A stretch of DNA of 64,000 nt from Anaerofilum hominis (GCF_014287275.1 NZ_JACONZ010000004.1:287173-351172), one strand, 5' to 3'; shown: positions 32,468 to 41,518, numbered from the stretch's first letter. Translations and numbers: made by a program. The notes: generated by a model not told the origin, from the letters alone.

Positions 32468-33220
32468 TCAGATCTTCGCCCAATAGGCGCAGATGGCCAG
32501 CGCTTCCCGCATGACGGCCGCCGGCCAGACAAAGACGCTGGTGCCGGTGGGCAGGGCGGCTGCGCGTGAAAAACCGGCGCGGCGCGCATAGCCCGCCGCC
32601 CGGTAGCAGTGAAAACGGTTGGTCACAAAGAGCATCGGCGTGTCGCCCCCCAGCCCGCGGCGGCGCAGCAGGCGCAGGGAAAAGGCGAAATTTTCCTCTG
32701 TGGAGGAGGACGCATCCTCCAGCAGCAGGTCCTGTTCCGGCACGCCTGCCGCCCGCAGATACCGGGCCATCGCCTCGGCTTCGGGCAGCGTTTCGTCCGG
32801 GCCCTGGCCGCCGCTGAGCACCAGCAGGCAGCCGGGATGCTCCTGATAATAGTCCAGAGCGGCGTCCAGGCGGCGGCGCAGCGTGTCGGAGGGCTGTTCA
32901 CCGCGCAGCCCCGCGCCCAACACCACGATCACCCGCTCTTCCCCGGTGGGGGCGGCGCGCAGGGCGCTGAGTTCCATCAGCCCCACCAGACACAGAAAAA
33001 AGGCAAAGCCGCAAAAGAACACGATCCGGAGCAGCGCGCCCGGGCCATGGCTGCAGAACCCGTCGATCTGGCGGTGAAAAAAGAAATAGACAAAGAGGGC
33101 GGCAGTGAGCCCGTACATTAAAAAAAGGCCCAGCGTTACGCTGGCACGAACGGTGAGCACGGCGCTGTCCAACAGGCAGAGCAGCGCCAGGATGAGAAGT
33201 ATGATCTCTTTTAGTTTCAT
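32468..33220 (-). CDS. YdcF/SanA-like DUF218 membrane protein, probably leaderless
   Basis: 250 residues. Two to three hydrophobic helices at the N terminus (about 5-85), then a DUF218 domain: VIVVLGAGLRGEQPS, VLSGGQGPDETLPEAEAM, DASSSTEENFAFS, and LFVTNRFHCYRAAGYARRAG. SanA/YdcF/ElyC members act in envelope maintenance or polymer synthesis. ATG 33220 gives the natural start MKLKEIILLILALL; no ribosome site precedes it. A promoter lies only 7 nt upstream (33228-33256), so transcription would start at the ATG. Confidence 0.88.
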   Translation of the reverse strand: MKLKEIILLILALLCLLDSAVLTVRASVTLGLFLMYGLTAALFVYFFFHRQIDGFCSHGPGALLRIVFFCGFAFFLCLVGLMELSALRAAPTGEERVIVVLGAGLRGEQPSDTLRRRLDAALDYYQEHPGCLLVLSGGQGPDETLPEAEAMARYLRAAGVPEQDLLLEDASSSTEENFAFSLRLLRRRGLGGDTPMLFVTNRFHCYRAAGYARRAGFSRAAALPTGTSVFVWPAAVMREALAICAYWAKI

Positions 33221-33227
33221 AAAATAT

Positions 33228-33256
33228 ATTTTAACAGCATTTGTAAGTTTTATCAA
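33228..33256 (-). promoter_or_regulatory. Promoter giving a leaderless transcript
   Basis: Minus strand: TTGATA (33256-33251), 17-nt spacer, TAAAAT (33233-33228). Seven nt later is the A of the DUF218 ATG (33220), the expected +1 position. Confidence 0.6.
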
Positions 33257-33315
33257 CCGCGATACGTTTCAGTACTGTATTATGGCGCCGGAAAACGTCG
33301 CTTTTAGGAAAGTGT

Positions 33316-33345
33316 TTGTAATATAAGGACGACCTATGGTAGAAT
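33316..33345 (+). promoter_or_regulatory. Promoter of the MacB-type ABC operon
   Basis: TTGTAA (33316-33321), 18-nt spacer, TAGAAT (33340-33345) with TG one base before (extended -10). The operon starts about 27 bp downstream. Confidence 0.65.
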
Positions 33346-33371
33346 GAAAAATAACAAGGCAGGTGAAGCAA

Positions 33372-34337
33372 GTGCAGTCCATGATCAAAGTAGAACATCT
33401 GCGCAAAGTCTACCGCACCGGAAAAGAAAAGGTGCTGGCGCTGGCGGATATCAACCTGGAGCTGGCAAAAGGGGAATTCTGCTGCATCGTCGGCGCGTCC
33501 GGCAGCGGCAAGTCGACCCTGCTCAACCAGCTGGCGGGCCTGGAAAAGCCCACCCGGGGCACGGTGGTGATCGACGGGGAAAACATCTCGGCCATGAGCG
33601 AAAACCAGCTGGCGGCGTTCCGCCAGCAGAAGCTGGGGTTCGTGTTCCAGTCTTACAATCTGCTGCCCACCATGACGGCGGTCGAAAATGTGGCGCTGCC
33701 GCTGATGTTCAAGGGGATCCCAAAACGCAAACGGGAGAAAATGGCAAAAGAACAGCTCAAAAAGATGGGGCTGGGCAAAAGGGCACACCACAAACCCACC
33801 GAGATGTCGGGCGGCCAGCAGCAGCGCGTGGGCATCGCCCGCGCGTTCGTCAGCAAACCGGCGGTCATCTTTGCCGACGAGCCCACCGGCAACCTGGATT
33901 CTCACACCACGGTGCAGGTGATGAACGCCATCCTAAAGCTGATCCGCGAAAACAACATCACCTTTGTCATGGTCACACACGAGCGTGATCTGGCCGCCTG
34001 TGCGGACCGCATCATCACGCTGCGGGACGGCCTGGTGCTGCGGGACGAGCGGATGGACCACCCGCAGGAGGCGTATACCGTCCCCGAGGGGCAGGAGGAT
34101 GCCGACCTGGACGACAAAAGCTGGGACGACAGCACCGGCAAGGCGGCGGCCCAGCCGGCAGAGGGAGAGACGGGAGAAGGACAGGGGACAGAGATACCGC
34201 CCCCGCTGGCCGGGCAGGCGCAGCAGGACGAGACTTTGGCCCAGATCAGCGAGACCATCCGCAGGGCAAAGGAAAAAGCCCCGGCGGCCCCGGTACAGAC
34301 GAACCAAAAGATAAAGGAGAACAGCACCCATGAGTAG
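33372..34337 (+). CDS. ABC transporter ATP-binding protein (MacB/LolD type) with long tail
   Basis: 321 residues. Walker [10 protein letters not shown], signature MSGGQQQR, Walker [13 protein letters not shown]; the [15 protein letters not shown]-loop is typical of the MacB/LolD/FtsE group. After residue 225 comes an unusual tail of about 95 residues rich in Glu, Asp, Ala, Pro and Gln. GTG 33372 follows AGGTGA by 5 nt; ATG 33381 is an alternative. It overlaps the next gene by 8 bp and drives the permease two genes on. Confidence 0.9.
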   Translation: MQSMIKVEHLRKVYRTGKEKVLALADINLELAKGEFCCIVGASGSGKSTLLNQLAGLEKPTRGTVVIDGENISAMSENQLAAFRQQKLGFVFQSYNLLPTMTAVENVALPLMFKGIPKRKREKMAKEQLKKMGLGKRAHHKPTEMSGGQQQRVGIARAFVSKPAVIFADEPTGNLDSHTTVQVMNAILKLIRENNITFVMVTHERDLAACADRIITLRDGLVLRDERMDHPQEAYTVPEGQEDADLDDKSWDDSTGKAAAQPAEGETGEGQGTEIPPPLAGQAQQDETLAQISETIRRAKEKAPAAPVQTNQKIKENSTHE

Positions 34338-35775
34338 AAAGAAAACTGCATTTCAAAAAGTTTTGTGCAGCGCTTTGTCGCTGCTCCTGATGGCCGGCGT
34401 TCTGGCGTCCGCCCCCGCAGGGGCGACGGATGGTGGGAACCAGCCCACCCCCACCCCTGCGCCGACTGAAACGCCGAAGCCGGATATCGACCAGGGCGGC
34501 TCGCCGGTGATCACCGCCTATACGGTGCAGGACGCATCCGGCAAAGAACTGCAGCGCATCGAAGAAGGGCAGAAGTGCCAGATCGTCGTGGCCATTGCCG
34601 ATTCCCGCTTCACCACGCTTGCGGGCCTGCAGACCGATGGGCAGATGACGGCTGATTTTGCCAACGCAAAGATCACGTCCACCGGCTCTTTCTCCACCCC
34701 CAGCCTGGGAGATATCCGCTTTACCACTCCCAAGGACGACGGCGGTGTCGTGCGGTATGCGGTCGTTTTTAACGACATTACATATCTGGGCGGAGAGAAC
34801 AAGCTGAGCTTTGACCTCAGCTATAAAAACCAGAGGGTCTCCCTGGTCAACCTGACTCAGGCCATCAGCCAGTGCGCGGGTTCTTCTTCCACCGAGGGCG
34901 GCAAATCCAGCGCCCTGGTGGTCAAATCCGCTTCCTATGGTGCCAGCGAGGTACAGGCGGGCAAGGAGTTCGACCTCACCGCTGAGATCCTGGCCACCGC
35001 GGGCACCAATGCCATCGACATGGTGCAGGTCTCGCTGGAGCTGCCCGAAAAGATCACGGTCGTCTCCGGCAACAACAACTACTATGTGGGCAAACTGACT
35101 GCCGAAGCGTCCGCTTCGGTCACTTTCCGGCTGCTGGCCAGCGCAGTCACCGAGCCGGGCAGCTATAACATCTCGGTCAACGTCTCGGGCATCGGCAACG
35201 ATGGCGCCCCGGTGAGCAACAGCCTGAAAGTCACGGTGCCGGTGGTGCAGCCCGAGCGGTTTGAGATCACCAACCTTGAAGCTTACAGCCCGCTGTTTAC
35301 CGGTGAAGAGGGCAGCGTTTCGGTCACCTATGTGAACAAGGGCAAGGGGATCATCTATAACCTCTCGGCCAAGATCGAGGGCGAGGGCATGGACAACGAG
35401 GGCCAGAACCAGTATCTGGGCAATATCGCAGCCGGCACCGAGGGCAGCGCAGACTTCACCGTCTCGTCCCAAAACCCCGGCACCATCAACGGCAAAGTCA
35501 TCTTGACCTATGAGGATGAAAAGGGCCAGGAGAAAACGCTGGAAAAAGAATTTTCAGTTGAGGTCCAGCAGAACGATATGGGCGGCATGGACCCGGGCAT
35601 CATGGACCCCGGTATGATGGACCCGACCATGGGCCAGCCCAGCGGCGGCATGCCCTGGTGGGGCTGGGTGCTGATCGTTGTCGGCGCGGCGGCGGTCGTG
35701 ATCGTGATTGTTGTGGTCGTGAAAAAACAGAAAGCGAAAAAGCAGCGTCTGGAGGACGAAGATGAGGATATCTGA
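34330..35775 (+). CDS. Secreted, membrane-anchored CARDB/COG1361-like partner of the ABC transporter
   Basis: 481 residues. Signal peptide (about 1-33, LCSALSLLLMAGVLASAPAGA), a PTPTPAPTETPKP linker, several Ig-like beta domains (about 55-400, including NPGTINGKVILTYEDEKGQ), a Met/Gly-rich stretch (GGMDPGIMDPGMMDP), and one C-terminal membrane helix (about 440-465) with a charged tail. The layout suggests an external adaptor for the transporter, taking the place of a membrane-fusion protein. It overlaps both neighbours, so the three are one unit. The exact function is unknown. Confidence 0.8.
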   Translation: MSRKKTAFQKVLCSALSLLLMAGVLASAPAGATDGGNQPTPTPAPTETPKPDIDQGGSPVITAYTVQDASGKELQRIEEGQKCQIVVAIADSRFTTLAGLQTDGQMTADFANAKITSTGSFSTPSLGDIRFTTPKDDGGVVRYAVVFNDITYLGGENKLSFDLSYKNQRVSLVNLTQAISQCAGSSSTEGGKSSALVVKSASYGASEVQAGKEFDLTAEILATAGTNAIDMVQVSLELPEKITVVSGNNNYYVGKLTAEASASVTFRLLASAVTEPGSYNISVNVSGIGNDGAPVSNSLKVTVPVVQPERFEITNLEAYSPLFTGEEGSVSVTYVNKGKGIIYNLSAKIEGEGMDNEGQNQYLGNIAAGTEGSADFTVSSQNPGTINGKVILTYEDEKGQEKTLEKEFSVEVQQNDMGGMDPGIMDPGMMDPTMGQPSGGMPWWGWVLIVVGAAAVVIVIVVVVKKQKAKKQRLEDEDEDI

Positions 35776-37123
35776 TCTTCTCTCGCTCAGCTTTGAGAAC
35801 CTGCGCCGCCGCAAGGGCCGCACGACGCTGACCATCATCGGCGTCATTGTGGGCACCTGCTCCATCGTGGTCATGGTCTCGCTGGGTATCGCCATGAACG
35901 TGGGCTTCGACGAGATGATCTCCCAGTGGGGCGATCTGACCCAGATACAGGTTTATAACTGGGGCGGCAGCAACAGCGACGTCCCAAAGCTGGACGATAA
36001 AATGGTGGCGGAGCTCGACGCGCTGGAGCATGTCAAGGTGGCCACGCCTATCTATAATGCCCGCTATCTGAACGCGCAGATCTTCGCCGGCAAGGGCGAC
36101 CGCTATGTGATGGATGCCTATAATATCGTGGGCATCTACCCCGAGGCCATCAAAGAGCTGGAATATGAGCTGATCAGCGGCAAATATCTGGACGAGGCGG
36201 CGGTCTCCGGCAAAAAACTGCCGGTGCTGGTGGGACAATATGCGGGCTACGGCTTTACCGACAGCAAAAAGCGGGGAGAAAAGGCCTATCGCTGGCAGGG
36301 GCAGACAGATGCCCAGGGCAATCCGCTGGACCCGTTTGTGGACGTCAACAAGGATAAGCTGACCCTGAAAACAGTGAAACAGGAAGACAACTCCAAGCAG
36401 ATCACCTACGAACTGCAGGTCACCGGCGTGATGCTGGAGGACTACAAAAAGGGGTATGTCACTTCACAGGGCATCGTCATGGACCTGAATACCCTCAAAC
36501 GGCTGGAAAAAGAGTACATGAAAGCCAACGGCATCAAGGACGCCAATTACGACAAGCAGGGGTATGACAATATCTATGTAAAAGTTGACGATGTGGACAA
36601 TGTGGAGGCGGTGGAAAAAGCCATTCAGGACTATGGCTACGACACCTATTCCATGAGCAGCGAGCGCGACCGCATGCGCGAGCAGTCCCAGATGATCCAG
36701 ATGATCTTGGGAGGGCTCGGCGCGGTGTCCCTGTTCGTGGCGGCGCTCTCGATCGCCAACACCATGACCATGGCCATCTATGAGCGCACCCGCGAGATCG
36801 GCGTCATGAAGGTGCTGGGCTGCAAGCTGGGCAAAATTCGCCAGATGTTCCTGCTGGAAGCGGCGATGATCGGCTTTGTGGGCGGCGTGCTGGGCGTGGG
36901 CATCAGCTATACGCTCTCTTTCCTTATGAACCATTTCGGGCCCATGCTGCAGAATGTGCTGGGTAGCATCCTGCCCATGTACGGCTCCAAAATGTCGGTC
37001 ATCCCGCCGTGGCTGGCCTTGGTGGGCATCCTGTTCTCCACCGGCATCGGTATCCTGTCCGGCATCATGCCGGCCAACCGCGCAGTGAAGATCTCCGCGC
37101 TGGAGGCGATCCGGCACGAATAG
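35762..37123 (+). CDS. ABC transporter permease (MacB/FtsX family)
   Basis: 453 residues. N-terminal helix (about 18-40, RTTLTIIGVIVGTCSIVVM), a large extracellular MacB-PCD domain (about 45-310), then three helices in an FtsX domain (about 315-445, ending LSGIMPANRAVKISALEAIRHE). These mechanotransmission permeases usually expel antibiotics, peptides or lipids. It overlaps the preceding gene by 14 bp. Confidence 0.92.
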   Translation: MRISDLLSLSFENLRRRKGRTTLTIIGVIVGTCSIVVMVSLGIAMNVGFDEMISQWGDLTQIQVYNWGGSNSDVPKLDDKMVAELDALEHVKVATPIYNARYLNAQIFAGKGDRYVMDAYNIVGIYPEAIKELEYELISGKYLDEAAVSGKKLPVLVGQYAGYGFTDSKKRGEKAYRWQGQTDAQGNPLDPFVDVNKDKLTLKTVKQEDNSKQITYELQVTGVMLEDYKKGYVTSQGIVMDLNTLKRLEKEYMKANGIKDANYDKQGYDNIYVKVDDVDNVEAVEKAIQDYGYDTYSMSSERDRMREQSQMIQMILGGLGAVSLFVAALSIANTMTMAIYERTREIGVMKVLGCKLGKIRQMFLLEAAMIGFVGGVLGVGISYTLSFLMNHFGPMLQNVLGSILPMYGSKMSVIPPWLALVGILFSTGIGILSGIMPANRAVKISALEAIRHE

Positions 37124-37434
37124 GCCGCCGTACGGCACAGGGAGCGCGGCTTCCTGCTGAAACAGTATAAAAAAGAACGCCTTTCCCTCTGCCTGCGGCG
37201 GGGAAAGGCGTTCTGCGTTGGGGGCATTTTGGGGGCCCGGATGCCGTTATCTGCCGGAAAAGACACCGGCGCCGGACTGCGTACCGCCGGTCTTGCAGCT
37301 TATCCCCAGCGCGCGAAAAGCGCTTCGGGGCAGAGGGACGTTCCCGCCGGCCAGTGCCCGGCGCTCTGACCCCCAATACCTGCCCGCCCCGTTGGAACGG
37401 ATCGTTTTGACATTTTTGAAAGGTGGATATTTCT
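37124..37434. other. Gap with a 13-bp hairpin after the ABC operon
   Basis: GAACGCCTTTCCC (37175-37187) pairs perfectly with GGGAAAGGCGTTC (37201-37213); the T run is poor, but A tracts precede it, so it may end transcripts from the left. No gene is seen. TTGACA at 37407-37412 lacks a -10 at a useful distance. Confidence 0.5.
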
Positions 37435-38277
37435 ATGGATCGGCTGCTGATCATCGACGGCTCAAACCTGCTGTTTCAGATGTTTTACGGGATGCCCGCG
37501 CGCATTGTGAACAGGGAGGGAAAGGCGATACAGGGCACGCTGGGATTTGTCGGCGCAGCGATCAAAATGATCGGGATGACGCAGCCGACACATCTTGTGG
37601 TGCTCTTTGACGGCGAGCACCCCAACAGCCGCACAGAACTGCTGGCAGAATATAAGGCAAACCGCCCGGATTATTCACAGGCGGCGGAAAGCGAAAATCC
37701 ATTTTCCCAGCTTGCAGACGTCCGCCGCGCCCTGACCTTTATGGGCATCCGGCACACCGAGGTACAGGAGTTTGAGACCGACGACGTTGCCGCAAGCTAC
37801 GCTTATGCCTGCGGCGCGCAGATGTCCGTTGTGATATCGTCTTTTGACAGCGATTTTTTCCAGCTGATCAGCGAGAATGTGAACGTCCTGCGCTATCGCG
37901 GCAAAAAGTCAGTCCTCTGCGATGTCGCTTATCTGAAAGAAAAGCTGGGGGTCGCCCCTTGCCGGTATGCGGATTTTAAATCCCTCACCGGGGACAGCTC
38001 GGACAATATCAAAGGCGCGGACAAAATAGGGCCAAAGACGGCGGCGCAGCTGCTTTGCGAATTTGATAATCTGGAAAATCTGATCGCCAATGCGGAAAAG
38101 ATCCCAAAACCCTCCGTCAGGGCGTCGATCATCCAAAACGTCGGCCTGCTGCGCAGAAATTATCAGCTCATCAAGCTGGATACCAGAGCGGCGCTGCCCT
38201 TTTCTTTGAAAGAACTGGAATATCGGCACAGCGGGTTGACGACAAACGAGGTTCTTGCGGGGATCGGGCTGAAGTAA
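37435..38277 (+). CDS. Stand-alone 5'-3' exonuclease (PolA N-terminal type)
   Basis: 280 residues like the FEN/5'-nuclease domain of DNA polymerase I. LLIIDGSNLLFQMFYG at the start (metal Asp), VLFDGEHPNSR, FETDDVAAS and SFDSDFFQLI metal sites, and the helix-hairpin region SDNIKGADKIGPKTAAQLL. It probably removes RNA primers or flaps. RBS AAAGGTGG supports ATG 37435. Its codon use is plainer and less GC-biased than neighbours (many AAA, AAT, CTT), hinting at transfer. Confidence 0.9.
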   Translation: MDRLLIIDGSNLLFQMFYGMPARIVNREGKAIQGTLGFVGAAIKMIGMTQPTHLVVLFDGEHPNSRTELLAEYKANRPDYSQAAESENPFSQLADVRRALTFMGIRHTEVQEFETDDVAASYAYACGAQMSVVISSFDSDFFQLISENVNVLRYRGKKSVLCDVAYLKEKLGVAPCRYADFKSLTGDSSDNIKGADKIGPKTAAQLLCEFDNLENLIANAEKIPKPSVRASIIQNVGLLRRNYQLIKLDTRAALPFSLKELEYRHSGLTTNEVLAGIGLK

Positions 38278-38374
38278 ACTTCAAACCAGCTGGAGCCTGC
38301 CGTCCGCCGCAGCGGGCGCAGGCGGACACGCTGCCGCACGGCCGCCACCCGCGCAAAAGAAGCGGTATTCAAAT

Positions 38375-38405
38375 ACGCCCCCGGCCTTTCAAAGGCCGGG
38401 GGCGT
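38375..38405. terminator. Perfect 15-bp hairpin between convergent genes
   Basis: ACGCCCCCGGCCTTT (38375-38389) and its reverse complement (38391-38405). It lies between the exonuclease (plus) and pentapeptide gene (minus) and likely ends both; it lacks a U run. Confidence 0.6.
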
Positions 38406-38424
38406 GTGCGCAGAGCAGTTGAAG

Positions 38425-39075
38425 TTATTTGATGACGACCCCCAGCAGCCGGGCCAGTTCGCAGGCCTGAAGGGCGCTGACAATAGCGCCGCGCAGCTCG
38501 GGCCCGGAGGCCAGCATGCCCTCGATATCATCGCTGGTCAGATCGATCCCTTTGAGAGGAGTGCCGCTGAAGTCCGCCCGCCGCAGCGCGCAGCCGGTGA
38601 GCGTGAGGCGCACCGGCTTGCAGCTGTCAAAACTGGCCTCAGGCAGGCGGCATTCCTCAAAGTCTGTCTGGCGCAGGGAACAGCCGCTGAAGTTGACAAA
38701 GTCCCCGGAACAGCGCAAAAAAGCGCAGTCCCGCAGCGAGCTGGAGGCAAACTGGGCGCCGGAAAATTTGCAGTCTTTCCACAAAACGCCCCAATAGGTC
38801 GCGTCGGTCATACGGCAGCCGGACAGGTCGCATTGTTCCAGCGCGCACTCGCGCAGGTAGAGCTTGGGCAGGCGGCAGGCGATAAAACGGCAGCCCTCAA
38901 ACCTGCAGCGGCGGAATTCGATCCCCGTCAGCAGCAGGTTGTCAAAGGTCAGCCGGTGAAAGACAAGGTCCTCCACCGGCGTTTCCTCCTCCGCGGCCCG
39001 GGCGAGAAAATCAGCCAGATAGCCCTGCTCGTCAAACACCACCGCGCCGGAAAAATCCAGAGGCCCCCGTGTCAT
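38425..39075 (-). CDS. Pentapeptide-repeat protein (Qnr/McbG-like)
   Basis: 216 residues of A(D/N)LXX-type five-residue repeats with F, L or C at the central position (CRFEGCRFIACRL, CDLSGCRM, CDCKFSG, RQTDFEECRL). The end (LKGIDLTSDDIEGM... LARLLGVVIK) resembles the closing helix of Qnr/McbG proteins, which are about 218 residues and mimic DNA to shield gyrase. The repeats form a right-handed square helix. Function as topoisomerase protector is inference. Its ATG overlaps the stop of the upstream papain-like gene. Confidence 0.85.
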   Translation of the reverse strand: MTRGPLDFSGAVVFDEQGYLADFLARAAEEETPVEDLVFHRLTFDNLLLTGIEFRRCRFEGCRFIACRLPKLYLRECALEQCDLSGCRMTDATYWGVLWKDCKFSGAQFASSSLRDCAFLRCSGDFVNFSGCSLRQTDFEECRLPEASFDSCKPVRLTLTGCALRRADFSGTPLKGIDLTSDDIEGMLASGPELRGAIVSALQACELARLLGVVIK

Positions 39076-39692
39076 GCTTCCTCCTGAAAATACAGCAGCC
39101 GCACCGTGTTTTTGGGGTGACGCTCAAACAGCAGGGAGGCGGGGCGGACCTCGCGCTCACCGCAGTTGCTCAAGATCACCTGCTTGCCGTCCGCCCCCTC
39201 CAGGTAGCCGCTCACCGTCACCCAGTGCCAGTTGTCGTCTTCCAGCTCCGGCGCGCGATGGCGCAGGATCAAAAGGGCAAGGGGATTGTCGGAGTCGATG
39301 CCGCGGCGCACAAAATCAAACATCTCGTCTTCGCTGTGGGCGGCGCCGCAGCCTTTGCTGGACAGGCGCACCCCGCGGTAGAGGGCGTAGGCCCGGTACT
39401 TGAGCGCATACTTCCCCGCATAGGGAAACCCCATGTAACTGGGGGTGATAAAACGGAAGATGTCCTCAATGGTGTCGATATACTCCTGCCGGGAAAAGGG
39501 GGAGAGGGAGCCCCGGTAAAGGCCGCGCATCGAGGGACGGGTCATGGCGTAGTAGGCGGACAGATTGGCGCCCGTCGTGGGGCCGCAGCCGCAGCCGCGG
39601 TGCCAGGCCGAGGGGCACCACTCCTGGTCGCCGCCGTAAGCCCAGCGCGCGCCGTCCTCGATCAGGGGCATTTTGAGTTCTTTTTTGGACAA
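39072..39692 (-). CDS. Papain-like (C39-type) cysteine-peptidase-fold protein
   Basis: 206 residues. CGCGPTTGANL at about 34-44 fits the active-site Cys motif of C39-like folds (C-GPT). A His follows in DNWHWVTVSGY (about 165-175) and an Asn in VILSNCGERE, completing a plausible Cys-His-Asn set. No signal peptide. The TTG start is chosen by AGGAGG at 9-nt spacing; the frame extends to 39791 without support. It is followed by the pentapeptide gene with a 4-bp ATGA overlap. The target is unknown. Confidence 0.65.
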   Translation of the reverse strand: MSKKELKMPLIEDGARWAYGGDQEWCPSAWHRGCGCGPTTGANLSAYYAMTRPSMRGLYRGSLSPFSRQEYIDTIEDIFRFITPSYMGFPYAGKYALKYRAYALYRGVRLSSKGCGAAHSEDEMFDFVRRGIDSDNPLALLILRHRAPELEDDNWHWVTVSGYLEGADGKQVILSNCGEREVRPASLLFERHPKNTVRLLYFQEEA

Positions 39693-39839
39693 AGCGGGCC
39701 ACCTCCTGAAAAATGCGTTTTGCGACGTGCCGCGGCGCGTCGAAAAAAGAGAGCAGCGCCCCCGGCCGCAGAACACGGCAACGGAGGACACTGCCTTTTA
39801 TTATAGCACATTTGTCCGCGGATAACATCCCGCAGCTGG

Positions 39840-41246
39840 TCAGATCTCGATCTTGGTCCATTTTCCGCTGCCAAAACGGTAGCGGGAGAGCGCAAAACGC
39901 ACGATCTGGTCAATGGCAAGGCCGATCCAGGCGCCGTAAAGGCCCCAGCCTACCGGATAGCAAAGCAGCCAGCTGGCAAAAGGACGAACAAAGGTGACGC
40001 TGATCAGGCTGATCACGGCGACAAAACGCGTGTCGCCGGCCCCGCGCAGGCAGCCGTTGAAGATGACCTGTGAGATCTGCAACAGCACGATAAGGGACAT
40101 CATGTCCAGAATGACCGAGCTGTTGTCCAGAATCGTTGGGTCCGCTGTGAACAGGCTCACGATCCCGCGCCCGCAGGTGAAAAAGACGATCCCCAGCAGG
40201 ATAGAGATCATAAAACCGATGCGCTGGCAGATACTGCCGTAGACCTGGGCCAGATCCACACGTCGCTGGCCCATGCTTTGCCCGACCAGTGAGACGGCGG
40301 CTACCGAGAGGCCGTCCCCAAAGCAAAAGGCCAGGCTGAGGATGTTCATACAGATCTGGTGCGTGGCAAAGGGTTCGGTGCCAAGGCGCGCCACGATGAT
40401 GGCGGAGATAAAAAAGCCGATGCGCAGAAAGATCTGTTCCGCCAACGTGGACGAGCCGATGTTGGCGAGGCCCCCCAGCGTGCGCCTGTCAAAGCGCAGC
40501 TTCAGCGGGCGGCTGAGCCGCAAAAATCCATTGGTGTGCAGGATGCTGATGAGGCTCATCACGCAGGCGGCCACCGTGCCGATCACGGTGGCGATGGCGG
40601 CGCCCGCGACCCCCAGCTTGGGGAAGCCGAAATTGCCGCCGATCAGCAGATAGTTGAAGACGATGTTCACCACATTGCTGGTCACATTGGTGCGCAGGGC
40701 GATCTTTGTGTTGCCGCAGCCGCGCTGCGCCGCGTTGATGACCATGGATATCGTGTTGAAGCCCATGCCCCCCATAATGATGCGGAAATAGGTGACCGCT
40801 TCTTCATGGGTATCCGGGGCGGACCCGGACAACCGCAGGATAGGGTCGGCAAAGACGACGCAGAGGGTGCTGATCACGGCGGTCATCAAAAGGGTGATGG
40901 CGAGCGACTGCAGCAGCACCTGTTTTGCACTTTCCGCATCTTTTTCACCGCGCCGCCGGGCGACCAGGGCCGAGACGGCGATGTTGAGGGACAGAAAAAA
41001 AGAGAGCCCGATGAATTTGGGCTGGGTTGTGAGGCCGACCGCCGCGATGGCGTAGGTGCCCAGGGTGCTCACCATCATGGTGTCGATCATGCCCACAAGG
41101 CCGATCAAAACGGATTCGGTCAGCGAGGGCCACGCGATCTTGAGCGCCTTGGTCAGCATGGCGGAAGCTTCGGGCATAGGGCCTGCGATGGGAACTTTTT
41201 TCACAAGCTTCTGCGGGTTGAAAAATCGGTCCAAAAATCCATTCAT
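39840..41246 (-). CDS. MATE-family efflux protein
   Basis: 468 residues with twelve hydrophobic helices and MATE motifs (PSLTESVLIGLVGMIDTMMVS at the start; the QPKFIG loop; second half PFATHQICMNILSLAF). Sodium- or proton-driven drug exporter. ATG 41246 follows AGGTG; the frame is open to 41276. A near-consensus promoter lies at 41285-41313. Confidence 0.94.
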   Translation of the reverse strand: MNGFLDRFFNPQKLVKKVPIAGPMPEASAMLTKALKIAWPSLTESVLIGLVGMIDTMMVSTLGTYAIAAVGLTTQPKFIGLSFFLSLNIAVSALVARRRGEKDAESAKQVLLQSLAITLLMTAVISTLCVVFADPILRLSGSAPDTHEEAVTYFRIIMGGMGFNTISMVINAAQRGCGNTKIALRTNVTSNVVNIVFNYLLIGGNFGFPKLGVAGAAIATVIGTVAACVMSLISILHTNGFLRLSRPLKLRFDRRTLGGLANIGSSTLAEQIFLRIGFFISAIIVARLGTEPFATHQICMNILSLAFCFGDGLSVAAVSLVGQSMGQRRVDLAQVYGSICQRIGFMISILLGIVFFTCGRGIVSLFTADPTILDNSSVILDMMSLIVLLQISQVIFNGCLRGAGDTRFVAVISLISVTFVRPFASWLLCYPVGWGLYGAWIGLAIDQIVRFALSRYRFGSGKWTKIEI

Positions 41247-41284
41247 TCGACTGCACACCTGGCTTTCTGATATCATACACCATC

Positions 41285-41313
41285 ATTCTACACTAAAACG
41301 TCATACTTTTCAA
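41285..41313 (-). promoter_or_regulatory. Promoter of the MATE gene
   Basis: Minus strand: TTGAAA (41313-41308), 17-nt spacer, TAGAAT (41290-41285). Confidence 0.7.
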
Positions 41314-41343
41314 AGCCTTTGCTGCTTTTTGTAAAATTCTCGT

Positions 41344-41374
41344 AAAAAAACAGGACCCCCAAAAAGGAGGTCCC
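41344..41374 (-). terminator. Terminator of the LTA-synthase/ThrE unit
   Basis: Minus strand: GGACCTCC (41373-41366), TTTTT loop, GGGGGTCC (41360-41353, one U-G pair), then TGTTTTTTT. It lies about 145 bp after the thrE small-subunit stop. Confidence 0.7.
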
Positions 41375-41518
41375 AGCAAAAACCAGAAAGTCCGGCCAGG
41401 CAAAAAGCAGTACTCCGCGCAGAACATTGAGGAAGCAGCCCGCACGCTGGCACAGGGTATAAAGGCGCCCTGCTGCCGTTTGATCTGCGTCTGTGCCGGC
41501 AGAGGCCGCGGGCGCCGG

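Noticed and set aside
29629..32514. A 961-codon open frame on the plus strand
   Set aside because: It is the antisense shadow of udk, the ABC exporter, the GNAT and the DUF218 gene, all with clear domains. Its composition (His, Gln, Gly, Arg rich) is that of a shadow frame in GC-rich DNA.
37407..37435. Promoter with perfect TTGACA before the exonuclease
   Set aside because: No -10 box at 16-18 nt; the spacing would put the start site inside the coding region.
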